Shown here one piece after another: positions 26,805-35,042 of a DNA stretch of 56,708 nucleotides. The stretch covers positions 1 through 56,708 of the forward strand of contig CAOJQV010000006.1 of NCBI GenBank assembly GCA_948441945.1. Reading direction: 5' to 3'. The translations under genes were made by a program, and so were the position numbers. The notes under the pieces were generated by a model that had not been told where the DNA came from, ran no database searches, and saw only the letters and a program-made list of their open reading frames with translations. How positions within the stretch are numbered: position 1 is the stretch's first letter; the number at the start of each line of letters is the position of its first letter. The DNA is from an uncultured Clostridium sp. (GTDB taxonomy: Bacteria > Bacillota > Clostridia > TANB77 > CAG-508).

Positions 26805-27539
26805 TTATATATTTTTTATTATAACAACTGTAATATTGTCATACCCTCCATTTTCATTTGCTATTGCTACCAAATCTTTTGTAGCTTGTTCTAAATCCTT
26901 ACTTGCTTTTTGATAAAGCACTTCTTGCCCTACTAAATTGCTTAAACCATCTGAACACATAATTAAAATATCATCTTTTAAAAATCCTTTTACCATAACA
27001 TCTGGTTCTATAAATACATTGCATCCTAATGCTTTCATTAACATATTTTTTTGAGGATGATGATCTGCTTGTTCTTTTGTTATTGTTCCTTCTTTTACTA
27101 ATTTTTGTACATAACTATGGTCTTGTGTTAGCTTTCTAATATATTCTTTTCGTACTCTATATATTCTACTATCTCCTATATGTCCAATATATACTTTATT
27201 ATTATATATTAAAGCAATTTCTAGAGTAGTCCCCATTCCTTGCAAATCTTGATTTTCTTTTGCTTTTTCATATACAACCAAATTAGCATATTCCATACTG
27301 CTTTCTATTAATTTTATGATACTTTCTTTATCTTTTTTAGTTTCTTTAAAATTATCTTCAATATAACTTTTAGCTGATTGAACTGCTAGCTTACTTGCTA
27401 TTTCTCCACCATTATATCCTCCCATACCATCTGCCAATAAATATAATTGTACTTCGTCTATGGAATTTGATATATAATAATAGTCTTGATTCATTTCTCT
27501 AACTTTACCTTTGTCAGACTTAGCATAAGCCTTAATCAT
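26805..27539 (-). CDS. stp: PP2C-type Ser/Thr phosphatase
   Basis: The 244-aa phosphatase reverses PknB phosphorylation. PP2C metal motifs are visible: SDKGKVREMNQDYYY, LLADGMGGYNGGEIAS, HIGDSRIYR, DDILIMCSDGLSNLV, and the final GGYDNITVVII. AAGAGGTGAGAG precedes the ATG. The stp-pknB order with rsgA-rpe downstream is conserved in Firmicutes. Here the two halves are separated by four small-module genes. Confidence 0.96.
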   Translation of the reverse strand: MIKAYAKSDKGKVREMNQDYYYISNSIDEVQLYLLADGMGGYNGGEIASKLAVQSAKSYIEDNFKETKKDKESIIKLIESSMEYANLVVYEKAKENQDLQGMGTTLEIALIYNNKVYIGHIGDSRIYRVRKEYIRKLTQDHSYVQKLVKEGTITKEQADHHPQKNMLMKALGCNVFIEPDVMVKGFLKDDILIMCSDGLSNLVGQEVLYQKASKDLEQATKDLVAIANENGGYDNITVVIIKNI

Positions 27540-27571
27540 TCTCTCACCTCTTATTCTTTGTATATTTATTT

Positions 27572-27600
27572 ATATTAATACATTTTATTTTATATCACAA
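27572..27600 (-). promoter_or_regulatory. Sigma-A promoter of stp-pknB
   Basis: On the minus strand TTGTGA (27595-27600), a 17-base spacer and TAATAT (27572-27577). Confidence 0.7.
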
Positions 27601-27636
27601 CTTATATTTTTTTGCAATAGTTTTGATGGTTTTTAA

Positions 27637-27667
27637 TGTCCCAAAAGGGACGTTTACTTTTGGGACA
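27637..27667. repeat. 31-bp palindromic repeat, copy 5 (C-type)
   Basis: It is identical to copy 2 at 7521 except for one C-to-T change in the right half. It lies between the divergent stp and deoD promoters, just upstream of the deoD -35. Confidence 0.9.
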
Positions 27668-27678
27668 TTTTCTATAAC

Positions 27679-27706
27679 TTGTATTTTTTTTATATTATGC
27701 TATAAT
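27679..27706 (+). promoter_or_regulatory. Sigma-A promoter of deoD
   Basis: TTGTAT (27679-27684), a 16-base spacer and TATAAT (27701-27706). Transcription would begin near 27713, leaving a leader of about 95 bases. Confidence 0.75.
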
Positions 27707-27800
27707 TAAGTCAGCCATTAGCGAGAACTAATAGTTCAAGCCTTATGGATGACTTATGCAACTGAGCAAAGCGAAGTTGTATACCATATTAACAAAGGAG
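27707..27800 (+). promoter_or_regulatory. Structured leader upstream of deoD, class unknown
   Basis: AAGTCA-G-CCAT (from 27708) pairs with ATGG-A-TGACTT (ending 27754), enclosing a small GAAC-TAATA-GTTC hairpin. A second hairpin, CAACT...AGTTG, follows at about 27759-27779, before AAAGGAGG. It does not match the purine, preQ1 or other riboswitch patterns I know. Confidence 0.5.
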
Positions 27801-27808
27801 GAATTAAT

Positions 27809-28534
27809 ATGTCAACACCACACAATGAAGCAAAACTAGGAGAAATAGCAAAAACAGTAATAATGCCAGGAGACCCATTAAGAGCCAAATATATAGTTGA
27901 AACTTTTTTTGATAACTACAAACTTGTAAATCAAGTAAGAGGAATTTACACTTATACAGGAACATATAAAGGAAAAGAGCTAACAGTAATGGCATCTGGA
28001 ATGGGAATGCCAAGTATGGGAATTTACTCTTATGAATTATTCAAATTTTATGATGTAGAAAACATTATAAGAATAGGTTCTTGTGGAGGATATATACCAG
28101 AATTAAAACTATTTGATATAGTAATAAGTGAACAATGTTTTTCAGAGGGAAATTACGCATTATCTTTAAATAATGATAACTGTCATATTGTATCAGCTAA
28201 TAATAATTTAAATTCGATAATTCAAAAAACAGCAATACAAAATAACATTGGTATTATTAAAGGTAATACCGTATGCTCAGATTGCTTTGATATTTACATG
28301 ACAGATGTAAATAAATTTTTAGAAAGAGTTCCTAAGAATTTCAATCCAATATCTGCTGAAATGGAAGCTTTTGCTTTATTTTATAATGCAAAAGTATTAA
28401 ATAAAAAAGCTGCTTGCCTAATGAGTGTAGTTGATTCAAAATTCATTAAAGAAGTTGCAACAGCTGAGGAACGACAAACTGGATTAAATAATATGATTAA
28501 ACTATCATTAGATTCTGCTATTGAAATTGAATAA
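27809..28534 (+). CDS. deoD: Purine nucleoside phosphorylase, DeoD type
   Basis: The 241-aa hexameric phosphorylase splits purine (deoxy)nucleosides into base and sugar-phosphate. Family blocks: MSTPHNEAKLGEIAKTVIMP, GDPLRAKYI (phosphate loop), ASGMGMPSMGIYSYEL, IRIGSCGG, EMEAFALF, and the VVDS segment near the C-terminus (the usual catalytic Asp of 'SD' here reads VDS). The start is set by AAAGGAGG at 27795-27802. An in-frame ATG 20 codons earlier lies inside the structured leader. Confidence 0.95.
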   Translation: MSTPHNEAKLGEIAKTVIMPGDPLRAKYIVETFFDNYKLVNQVRGIYTYTGTYKGKELTVMASGMGMPSMGIYSYELFKFYDVENIIRIGSCGGYIPELKLFDIVISEQCFSEGNYALSLNNDNCHIVSANNNLNSIIQKTAIQNNIGIIKGNTVCSDCFDIYMTDVNKFLERVPKNFNPISAEMEAFALFYNAKVLNKKAACLMSVVDSKFIKEVATAEERQTGLNNMIKLSLDSAIEIE

Positions 28535-28550
28535 AATGTATATATTAATT

Positions 28551-28589
28551 AAACCCCAAATCTATCTTTAATTGATAGATTTGAGGTTT
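28551..28589. terminator. Terminator between convergent deoD and clpX
   Basis: AAACCCCAAATCTATC pairs with GATAGATTTGAGGTTT, followed by TTTT on the plus strand. Confidence 0.85.
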
Positions 28590-28592
28590 ATT

Positions 28593-29909
28593 TTATGCAG
28601 TTTCTTTTCTACTTTTCTCAGGAATATGTCTATTCTTTTGAGTTTTAACTGTGTTTTTATTTTCACCCATCTCTAACTCGGGTGTTGAATTATCTAAAAC
28701 TGTATCTCTTGTTATTGTACATTTAACAATATTAGGTGTTGATGGAATTTCGAACATTATATCTCTCATAATTTCTTCTATGATAGAACGAAGCCCTCTT
28801 GCCCCTGTTTTTCTTTCCATTGCTTTCTCAACTATTGCTTCTAATGCTTCAATATTAAATTCTAATTTAACATCATCCATTTCTAATAGTTTTTGATATT
28901 GTTTTACTAATGCATTTTTAGGTTCTGTTGCAATCTTAATTAAAGTTTCTTTGTCTAAATCTTTCAAAGTTGCAATAATTGGTAGTCTTCCTATAAACTC
29001 TGGAATAAGACCATATTTTAATAAATCTTGTGGTAATAATTCTTGAAAAATTTCATATTTACTAATTTCTTTTTGACTTTCAATTTTAGCTCCAAATCCA
29101 ATAGTCTTTTTACCAATTCTTTCATTTATTATATTTTCTAATCCTTCAAATGCTCCTCCACAGATAAATAAGATGTTTTCTGTGTTAATTTGTAGCATTT
29201 CTTGATTTGGATGTTTTCTTCCTCCTTGAGGTGGAACAGATGCAATAGTTCCTTCTATAATTTTCAATAATGCTTGTTGTACACCTTCACCGCTTACATC
29301 TCTAGTAATTGATAAGTTTTCAGATTTTCTTGTTATTTTATCTATTTCATCGATATAAACAATTCCTTTTTGTGCTTTTTCTATATCTCCATCTGCAGCT
29401 TGGATTAATTTTAATAAAATATTTTCTACATCTTCTCCTACATACCCAGCTTCTGTAAGTGTTGTAGCATCTGCTATTGCAAATGGTACATTTAATATTT
29501 TGGCAAGTGTCCTTGCAAGAAGTGTTTTTCCACATCCTGTTGGTCCTAAAAGTAGAATATTACTTTTTTGAATTTCTACATTATCTTTCTTTTCACTCTC
29601 TTCATGAGCAATTCTTTTATAATGATTATATACTGCTACTGATAAAGTCTTTTTTGCTTCTTCTTGACCTATTACATAGTCATCTAAAATCTTTTTGATT
29701 TCTTTAGGACTTGGTATTTTATCTAAATCATTTAATGTATATCCTACATCTTCTTCATCAAAACATTCTGCTGCAATAATACTTGTACATAAATCTACAC
29801 ATTCATCACAAATATATACTCCTGGACCTGCTACTACTTTTTTTACGCTATCTTGTGACTTTCCACAAAATGAACATCTTACACTTTTTGGCACATCATT
29901 TTTAGCCAT
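28593..29909 (-). CDS. clpX: ATP-dependent unfoldase ClpX
   Basis: The 438-aa AAA+ unfoldase feeds substrates to ClpP. The N-terminal zinc domain has CSFCGK and CDEC (residues 12-39). Walker A is GPTGCGKT, Walker B VYIDEIDK, the pore loop is GYVGEDVE, and sensor 2 is [10 protein letters not shown]. The C-terminal tail after the AAA+ domain ([20 protein letters not shown]) is a basic extension. It lies 87 bases downstream of clpP. That gap holds an AT hairpin (about 29951-29973) and a CGAAGCGAAGCGAG stretch of unknown use. It probably shares the tig-clpP transcript. Confidence 0.97.
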   Translation of the reverse strand: MAKNDVPKSVRCSFCGKSQDSVKKVVAGPGVYICDECVDLCTSIIAAECFDEEDVGYTLNDLDKIPSPKEIKKILDDYVIGQEEAKKTLSVAVYNHYKRIAHEESEKKDNVEIQKSNILLLGPTGCGKTLLARTLAKILNVPFAIADATTLTEAGYVGEDVENILLKLIQAADGDIEKAQKGIVYIDEIDKITRKSENLSITRDVSGEGVQQALLKIIEGTIASVPPQGGRKHPNQEMLQINTENILFICGGAFEGLENIINERIGKKTIGFGAKIESQKEISKYEIFQELLPQDLLKYGLIPEFIGRLPIIATLKDLDKETLIKIATEPKNALVKQYQKLLEMDDVKLEFNIEALEAIVEKAMERKTGARGLRSIIEEIMRDIMFEIPSTPNIVKCTITRDTVLDNSTPELEMGENKNTVKTQKNRHIPEKSRKETA

Positions 29910-29996
29910 ATTTTTCTCCTTTCTCTCGCTTCGCTTCGTTCATCGTCATCCAAAGATTTTTTTAAAATCTTCGTCTGCCAAACCTTAAGATAACTT

Positions 29997-30605
29997 CTAT
30001 ATTCTTTTATCCATTATTCCATCTATTAATCCATATTTTAAAGCTTCTTCTGCTGTCATATAGTGGTCTCTTTCTGTGTCTCTTTCGATTGTTTCAATAG
30101 ATTGCCCTGTTTTTTCACTTAATAATTTATTTAATTTAGCTCTTGTTCTTATCATGTGGTCCGCATGAATTTTAATTTCAGTTGCTTGACCTGAAATACC
30201 TCCACCTTGACCACCTATTAGTGGTTGATGAATTAATATTTCTGAATTTGGTGTTGCAAATCTTTTACCTTTTTCACCATTTGCTAGAAGTACAGCTCCA
30301 AAACTTGCAGCTAATCCTACACATATTGTTGACACTGGACATTTTATATAGTTCATTGTATCTACAATTCCCATACCATCAGTAATTGAACCTCCTGGTG
30401 AGTTTATATATAATGATATTTCTCTATCAGGGTCTTCTGATTCTAAGAATAATAATTGTGCAATAACTAAACTTGCTGATGTAGCATTTACATCTTCTCC
30501 TAAAAATATAATTCTATCTTTTAATAATCTTGAGAAAATATCATAAGATCTTTCTCCTTTACTTGTTTGTTCAATAACATAAGGTACTAAACTATTTTTT
30601 TCCAT
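29997..30605 (-). CDS. clpP: ATP-dependent Clp protease proteolytic subunit
   Basis: The 202-aa serine peptidase forms the 14-mer barrel used with ClpX. The catalytic triad is visible: Ser101 in [11 protein letters not shown], His126 in EILIHQPL, and an Asp in ERDTERD near residue 176. [12 protein letters not shown] is the substrate-binding strand. AAAGGAGGAAAAATT precedes the ATG. It lies between tig and clpX in the usual order. Confidence 0.97.
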   Translation of the reverse strand: MEKNSLVPYVIEQTSKGERSYDIFSRLLKDRIIFLGEDVNATSASLVIAQLLFLESEDPDREISLYINSPGGSITDGMGIVDTMNYIKCPVSTICVGLAASFGAVLLANGEKGKRFATPNSEILIHQPLIGGQGGGISGQATEIKIHADHMIRTRAKLNKLLSEKTGQSIETIERDTERDHYMTAEEALKYGLIDGIMDKRI

Positions 30606-30628
30606 AATTTTTCCTCCTTTAAAATCAC

Positions 30629-30667
30629 AAAGATTGGTAATGAAACTATTTTTTCACCCCAATCTTT
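30629..30667 (-). promoter_or_regulatory. Hairpin between tig and clpP
   Basis: On the minus strand AAAGATTGGGGTGAAA pairs with TTTCATTACCAATCTTT. There is no good T-tract after it, so a processing site or weak attenuator is more likely than a full terminator. Confidence 0.5.
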
Positions 30668-30707
30668 TATTTCTAAATATCTAATCTAAGAAATATACTG
30701 AAATGAC

Positions 30708-31997
30708 TTATTTCATTTTTGCGTTTTTAACCAAGAATTCTAAAGCTTTTTCAGATTCTAATCCGCTTTTTATGTATTGTTTTACATTTTCATTTTCTAT
30801 AAATTCTTTATCATCTTCTTTTTTTCCATAGTTTTTAGCCATTTCTTTTACTTTTTCTATAACTTCTTCTTCTGTTGCCTCTATTTTTTCTGCTTTAATT
30901 ACTGCTTCTAGCATTAATCTTGATTTGATAGCTTCAATTGCTTGAGGTTCATATTCTTTTTTAACTTCTTCTGCTGTTTTTCCCATCATTTGAAGGTATT
31001 GGTCTAATTTTAAACCTTGATATGATAATCTATTTTCTACATTTTTTAACATATCTTCCGTTTCATTTTCTATCATTCCTGATGGGATGTCTAGTTTAAT
31101 ATTTTCACATACTGCTTTTATAACAGCATCTTCTGTCTCATATTTTTGTTTTTGTTCCATTTCTTTTTCTAATTTTTCTCTAATACTTTTCTTTAATTCT
31201 TCTACTGTATCAAATTCACTAACATCTTTTGCAAATTCGTCATCTAGTTTTGGTAATTCTTTTTTCTTTATTTCATGTAATTTTACTTTAAATGTTGCAT
31301 CTTTACCTGCTAAGTCTTTAGAGAAATATTCATCTGGGAATTTAACATTTATGTCTTTTTCTTCATCAATTTTCATCCCTACAATTTGGTCTTCAAATCC
31401 TGGAATAAATGTATTACTTCCTATTTCTAGTTCATGTCCTTCTGCTTTTCCACCTTCAAATGCTTTTTCGTCTACAAATCCTTCGAAATCAATTACTGTT
31501 GTATCTCCATTTTCTACTGCTCTATCTTCTACTGAAATTAGCCTTGCATTGTGTTCTTGCATATGTCCTAATTCGTGGTTTATATCGTCATCTGATACAG
31601 TATACTCTATTTTTTCTATTTCTATACCTTTATATTTTCCAAGTTCTACTTCTGGTTTTGTTTGGAATATTGCTGTAAATATTAGGTCTTTTCCTTTTTC
31701 TATTTGTTTTACATCAATATCTGCTTTGCTTACTACTTCTATATTGTTTTCTTTTAATGCTTGTTCTAGTTCTTCTGGTACTACTTCATTAAAAGCATCT
31801 TCATAGAAAATTTCTTTTCCATAATATTTTTCTACAATATTCATTGGCGCTTTTCCTTTTCTGAATCCTGGTATATTAAAGTACTTTGCACTTTGAAAAT
31901 ATACTTTCTTTATTGCTTCTTCAAATTTTTGAGCTTCTATTGTTAACTCTAATTTAACTTCATTTGCGTTTTCTGTTTTTTCAACTTTACATTTCAT
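30708..31997 (-). CDS. tig: Trigger factor
   Basis: The 429-aa ribosome-associated chaperone and prolyl isomerase has the ribosome-docking signature FRKGKAPMNIVEKYYG in its N-terminal domain. The FKBP-like PPIase domain (GDTTVIDFEGFVDEKAFEGG) lies at about residues 160-245, and the helical C-terminal chaperone domain runs to the end. It is first in the tig-clpP-clpX cluster and has a sigma-A promoter at 32047-32074. Confidence 0.97.
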   Translation of the reverse strand: MKCKVEKTENANEVKLELTIEAQKFEEAIKKVYFQSAKYFNIPGFRKGKAPMNIVEKYYGKEIFYEDAFNEVVPEELEQALKENNIEVVSKADIDVKQIEKGKDLIFTAIFQTKPEVELGKYKGIEIEKIEYTVSDDDINHELGHMQEHNARLISVEDRAVENGDTTVIDFEGFVDEKAFEGGKAEGHELEIGSNTFIPGFEDQIVGMKIDEEKDINVKFPDEYFSKDLAGKDATFKVKLHEIKKKELPKLDDEFAKDVSEFDTVEELKKSIREKLEKEMEQKQKYETEDAVIKAVCENIKLDIPSGMIENETEDMLKNVENRLSYQGLKLDQYLQMMGKTAEEVKKEYEPQAIEAIKSRLMLEAVIKAEKIEATEEEVIEKVKEMAKNYGKKEDDKEFIENENVKQYIKSGLESEKALEFLVKNAKMK

Positions 31998-32046
31998 TGT
32001 TTTTTCAACCCTTTCCTATTTTATGCTTCTTTTTAATAGCCATTAT

Positions 32047-32074
32047 ATTATACCATATTTTTCCTCTTTTGCAA
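32047..32074 (-). promoter_or_regulatory. Sigma-A promoter of tig-clpP-clpX
   Basis: On the minus strand TTGCAA (32069-32074), a 16-base spacer and TATAAT (32047-32052). Confidence 0.75.
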
Positions 32075-32174
32075 GGTTTTTTTTTGATTTTTAAAAAAAT
32101 ACTTGTTTTTTTCGTTTTTTTATGATAAACTTATTAGCAGTCAATTTATTTTTTAAATTAGGAGGTGCAAAATA

Positions 32175-32375
32175 ATGGCTAAATGTGCAGTTTGTGGTAA
32201 ATCACAAAGTAATGGAAATAAACTTAGTATTACACGTTCACATATAAGTAAAAGAAGTCCAAGAACTTGGAAACCAAATTTAAGAAGTGTTAAAGCTATA
32301 ATGGAAAACGGTGAATCAAAAAGAATTCACGTTTGTGCAAAATGTTTAAAAGATGGTAAAGTAAAAAGAGCATAG
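32175..32375 (+). CDS. rpmB: 50S ribosomal protein L28
   Basis: The 66-aa protein MAKCAVCGKSQSNGNKLSIT, then RSPRTWKPNLRSVKAIMENG, ends HVCAKCLKDGKVKRA. The CxxC pairs at both ends mark the zinc-binding form of L28. AGGAGGTGC precedes the ATG. It converges on spoVM, the same arrangement as in Bacillus subtilis. Confidence 0.97.
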   Translation: MAKCAVCGKSQSNGNKLSITRSHISKRSPRTWKPNLRSVKAIMENGESKRIHVCAKCLKDGKVKRA

Positions 32376-32386
32376 GCTCTTTTTTG
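32365..32386 (+). terminator. Terminator overlapping the rpmB stop
   Basis: AAAGAGC-ATA-GGCTCTTTTTT with a clear T-tract; the stop codon TAG is in the loop. Confidence 0.85.
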
Positions 32387-32395
32387 TTGTATATT

Positions 32396-32438
32396 AAAAA
32401 GGGATTTGAAGTTTTTTAACTCCATATCCCTTTTTTTA
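32396..32438. terminator. Bidirectional terminator between rpmB and spoVM
   Basis: AAAAAGGGAT and ATCCCTTTTTTT flank an inner GAAGTT/AACTCC stem. Its right end overlaps the spoVM stop. Confidence 0.8.
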
Positions 32439-32510
32439 ATCTTTAATTCCAAAAATCATTTTTACAAATCCTCGTAAAAATTTGGGAACTTTTTTTACTA
32501 CTATAGTCAT
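32436..32510 (-). CDS. spoVM: Stage V sporulation protein M
   Basis: This 24-aa peptide reads MTIVVKKVPKFLRGFVKMIF and ends GIKD. B. subtilis SpoVM has the same plan: a short N-terminus, KLPKFLGG, an amphipathic helix and a basic end. SpoVM marks the convex forespore membrane and recruits SpoIVA to start coat assembly. A perfect AAAGGAGG precedes the ATG. Location next to rpmB, in convergent orientation, matches B. subtilis and supports the call. It is translated after a 49-aa membrane protein in the same unit. Confidence 0.88.
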   Translation of the reverse strand: MTIVVKKVPKFLRGFVKMIFGIKD

Positions 32511-32529
32511 TATGTAATACCTCCTTTAT

Positions 32530-32679
32530 TTAACAGGCAAGCCACATTAGTCCAATACATACAGTAGCAACTCCTATAATAAATAGCCATCCTGTAAGCG
32601 GAAGTAATAATACTAATAAAATTCCAAGTCCTATTCCTATTAACGATACTCCTATTGTCTTTTTAAATAGTTTAAACAT
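32530..32679 (-). CDS. 49-aa two-helix membrane protein upstream of spoVM
   Basis: MFKLFKKTIGVSLIGIGLGI continues LLVLLLPLTGWLFIIGVATV and ends CIGLMWLAC. Two hydrophobic helices are separated by a PLTGW turn, with a basic N-terminus. GAAGGAGG precedes the ATG, so it is a real small gene. It is 19 bases upstream of spoVM, and the spoVM ribosome site follows its stop directly. Co-transcription suggests a role in sporulation membranes, but I know no named family. Confidence 0.8.
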   Translation of the reverse strand: MFKLFKKTIGVSLIGIGLGILLVLLLPLTGWLFIIGVATVCIGLMWLAC

Positions 32680-32768
32680 ATTATTACCTCCTTCTTTTTT
32701 ATATATTATATTATTTTAGTTACTTTATTGTTCCTTTTTTATGTCTCCTAATATTTTTATTTAACTTA

Positions 32769-32797
32769 TTGATTTTTATTTCTATTACTTTTATAAT
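32769..32797 (+). promoter_or_regulatory. Sigma-A promoter of nth
   Basis: TTGATT (32769-32774), a 17-base spacer and TATAAT (32792-32797), 35 bases before the ATG. Confidence 0.8.
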
Positions 32798-32832
32798 ATG
32801 TTATAGAACAATAATGAGAGAAGGATTTAAAT

Positions 32833-33474
32833 ATGAAAAAATTTAAAAAAGAAGATATTATTAATTTAGTTGAGAATTTAAAAAGTTCATATCCTGATGC
32901 TACTTGCAGTTTAGACTTTGAAACACCTTTTCAAATGGTCATTGCTGTTATGCTTTCAGCACAATGTACAGATGAAAGAGTTAATAAAACAACCCCTGCA
33001 CTTTTTGAAAGATGTAAAACAATTCAAGATTTTGCAGATATTGATATTAAAGAATTAGAAGATATTATTCATCCATGTGGTTTTTATAAAATTAAAGCTA
33101 AAAATATTAAATTATGTGCCAAACAGGTTTTAGAAAATTTTGATGGTAAAGTTCCTGATAATATGGATGATTTACAGAGTTTAGCAGGTGTTGGCAGAAA
33201 ATCTGCAAATGTAGTAATGCTTGAAGCTTTTAATAAACCTCAAGGTATTGCAGTTGATACTCACGCTAAAAGAATTTCTAACTTGATGGGGCTTTCTAAA
33301 GAATCTGACCCTTCTAAAATTGAACAAGATTTAGTTAAGATATTTCCTAAAGAATATTTAAAAGATATTAACCATTTATTTGTTTGGCATGGAAGAAATA
33401 CTTGTGTTGCTAGAAAACCTAAGTGTAATGATTGTTCTGTTAATAAATATTGTGAATATTATAAAAAGAAATAA
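32833..33474 (+). CDS. nth: Endonuclease III
   Basis: The 213-aa base-excision repair glycosylase/AP lyase removes oxidised pyrimidines. The helix-hairpin-helix LQSLAGVGRKSANVV contains the catalytic Lys, and AVDTHAKR the catalytic Asp. The C-terminal [4Fe-4S] loop has the exact spacing Cys-x6-Cys-x2-Cys-x5-Cys (CVARKPKCNDCSVNKYC). Length is normal. Its own promoter and terminator make it a single-gene unit. Confidence 0.97.
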   Translation: MKKFKKEDIINLVENLKSSYPDATCSLDFETPFQMVIAVMLSAQCTDERVNKTTPALFERCKTIQDFADIDIKELEDIIHPCGFYKIKAKNIKLCAKQVLENFDGKVPDNMDDLQSLAGVGRKSANVVMLEAFNKPQGIAVDTHAKRISNLMGLSKESDPSKIEQDLVKIFPKEYLKDINHLFVWHGRNTCVARKPKCNDCSVNKYCEYYKKK

Positions 33475-33478
33475 TTTT

Positions 33479-33512
33479 AAAAAGAACTTATCATTTTACT
33501 GGTAAGTTCTTA
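33479..33512. terminator. Terminator between nth and the DUF4160 gene
   Basis: AAGAACTTATC pairs with GGTAAGTTCTT; A/T tracts on both sides suit both convergent genes. Confidence 0.7.
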
Positions 33513-33534
33513 AATAATTTTTTCTATTAATTTT

Positions 33535-33811
33535 TTAACAATAAAATTTTATACTCTCTGAATGAATTGCTTTCCATTTTTCAACAATCTGAAAAAAATG
33601 TAAAGAAATATCTTCACAGATAATATTTAATTCTTTTTCAGGAATCTTACTTTTATTATGACAAATAATACACCCTCCTGATTGAGTTAGCCAAACTTTA
33701 GTGCTATTTGCTGTTGGAGTTCCCTTTGAAATGTGAACATGAATAGGTTCATCATTTTCATTTGTCCAAAAATAAATTTTATATCCGTTTCAATTCAAAA
33801 ATACTAGGCAA
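33535..33811 (-). pseudogene. DUF4160 gene with a +1 frame change at CGG
   Basis: From a TTG at 33811, preceded by AGGAGG (33820-33825) at good spacing, the frame reads MPSIFELK, then CGG ATA TAA. The family-conserved continuation GYKIYFWTNENDEPIHVHIS, with the DUF4160 PIHVH motif, lies in the +1 frame and starts at the GGA of the same CGGA. It stays open to the stop at 33535. Skipping one C gives a full-length product of about 91 aa. It overlaps the stop of the 91-aa gene upstream by eight bases, so the two form a coupled pair. It is either a pseudogene or a recoded gene; see the findings on CGG. Confidence 0.8.
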
Positions 33812-34079
33812 TTTTTAATCCTCCTAAACGTGCATATTTAAAAAAGAAAGATGAACCATTTTTAACAATTTCAAAAAATGTTTTCTTTTCCTCATCAGAA
33901 TAATTTCCATCTTCTAAAATTACATTATAACTTGGAAGTTCAATTACATAAGTATCAAATCCATACTCCATTGGTCTTTCAAAAGTAACACGAATATATT
34001 CTTCACCATTTTCTTTTTTTCCAATATTAGAAAATACACCCAATGTACCATCAGGATATTTAGCAAATTCATAAGTCAT
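33804..34079 (-). CDS. Unknown 91-aa protein coupled to a DUF4160 gene
   Basis: MTYEFAKYPDGTLGVFSNIG, then EEYIRVTFERPMEYGFDTYV and the end FKYARLGGLKIA. There is no signal peptide. It overlaps the DUF4160 gene, whose ribosome site is inside its last codons, so it probably plays the partner role that DUF2442 has at 23436. GGAGAGTG precedes the ATG. I cannot assign a named family. Confidence 0.7.
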   Translation of the reverse strand: MTYEFAKYPDGTLGVFSNIGKKENGEEYIRVTFERPMEYGFDTYVIELPSYNVILEDGNYSDEEKKTFFEIVKNGSSFFFKYARLGGLKIA

Positions 34080-34213
34080 TTCATATCACTCTCCTTAACT
34101 ATAACTTCTTATTTATATACTCTCATTTTTAACTTATTTACGATATTATACTCTACTTTTTTAAAAAAATCTATACAATTTCAATATTATTTTTAAGCAT
34201 AACTTACTCATTA

Positions 34214-34996
34214 TTATTTCTCATTTTTTATATATTTAATAAATTCAATATTACTATTCTTACTTCTCTCAACCATCTTATCATAAACCTTATTTCTCAA
34301 GTTATCCTGTTTAGCCTTACTACTTTTTAGATCTTCATCTGGAAAAAAAGGTCCATCTATGTAAGTTACAATTTTTACTTTGTTATTATTTTTCCCATAA
34401 CTTTGGTAGGTATTAGTTATTGAAAATGATGGCACATCCATCTTAATTGGATATTTAAAAGACACAGATTTAAATGGTCTTATTTTTGTATAATATGGCC
34501 AAATATGAGCTTCTGGAAAGATTGTTACTGAATATCCTTTTTTTATCTTCTGCTCTACACACTCTAAAAAATTTTTCATTGCTTCCTTATTACTTGGAAT
34601 TGGTATTGCACCTAACATCTGTATTGTATTTCCTAATATTGGCATTGATACATTTTCTGGATTTACAATAAAAAAATTCTTTTTTGGATAATTGCTATTA
34701 CTTGTAATAAATGTATCCGCAAATGTCTGTGTGTGATTTCCATAAATAAAATATCCCTGTTTTTTATATAGTTTTAATTTTTCCTTGCCTACATATTTTA
34801 GGCGAAATTTTATTTTTGCATATAAATATTTTATAGGAACACTTAATACATTTTGTAAAAGGAATGCTGTCGCATTCCATATTACGTTTTTATGTATGTA
34901 TTTATAATTTTCATCAATCACTCTTGGTGTAATTTGTGCTTCTGAAAATTCTTCATTTAATTCATCTTGATAATATATAGTTTTAGTTTTTTTCAT
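34214..34996 (-). CDS. PlsC-type acyltransferase
   Basis: The 260-aa protein has the acyltransferase signature NHTQTFAD (H-x4-D) near residue 92 and FPEAHIWP as the second conserved block. Such enzymes move an acyl chain from acyl-ACP or acyl-CoA onto glycerol-phosphate or a sugar hydroxyl at the membrane. It is last in a six-gene operon of glycosyltransferases and acyltransferases, so a glycolipid is the likely acceptor. It is more distant from the other two acyltransferase domains than they are from each other. Confidence 0.8.
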   Translation of the reverse strand: MKKTKTIYYQDELNEEFSEAQITPRVIDENYKYIHKNVIWNATAFLLQNVLSVPIKYLYAKIKFRLKYVGKEKLKLYKKQGYFIYGNHTQTFADTFITSNSNYPKKNFFIVNPENVSMPILGNTIQMLGAIPIPSNKEAMKNFLECVEQKIKKGYSVTIFPEAHIWPYYTKIRPFKSVSFKYPIKMDVPSFSITNTYQSYGKNNNKVKIVTYIDGPFFPDEDLKSSKAKQDNLRNKVYDKMVERSKNSNIEFIKYIKNEK

Positions 34997-35042
34997 ATTT
35001 ATCTCTTTTCATTTATATTATTAAATAGTCTATATTAATTAA

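Noticed and set aside
27707..27760. Purine riboswitch in front of deoD
   Set aside because: The conserved three-way-junction and loop-loop sequences of the purine class are not present.
27749..27808. An upstream in-frame ATG as the deoD start
   Set aside because: It has no ribosome site and lies inside a hairpin; the ATG at 27809 has AAAGGAGG and matches the family N-terminus.
31087..31806. 239-codon plus-strand open frame opposite tig
   Set aside because: The sequence is Ser/Phe-rich low complexity, typical of the antisense of Glu/Lys-rich coding DNA; tig is unmistakable on the other strand.
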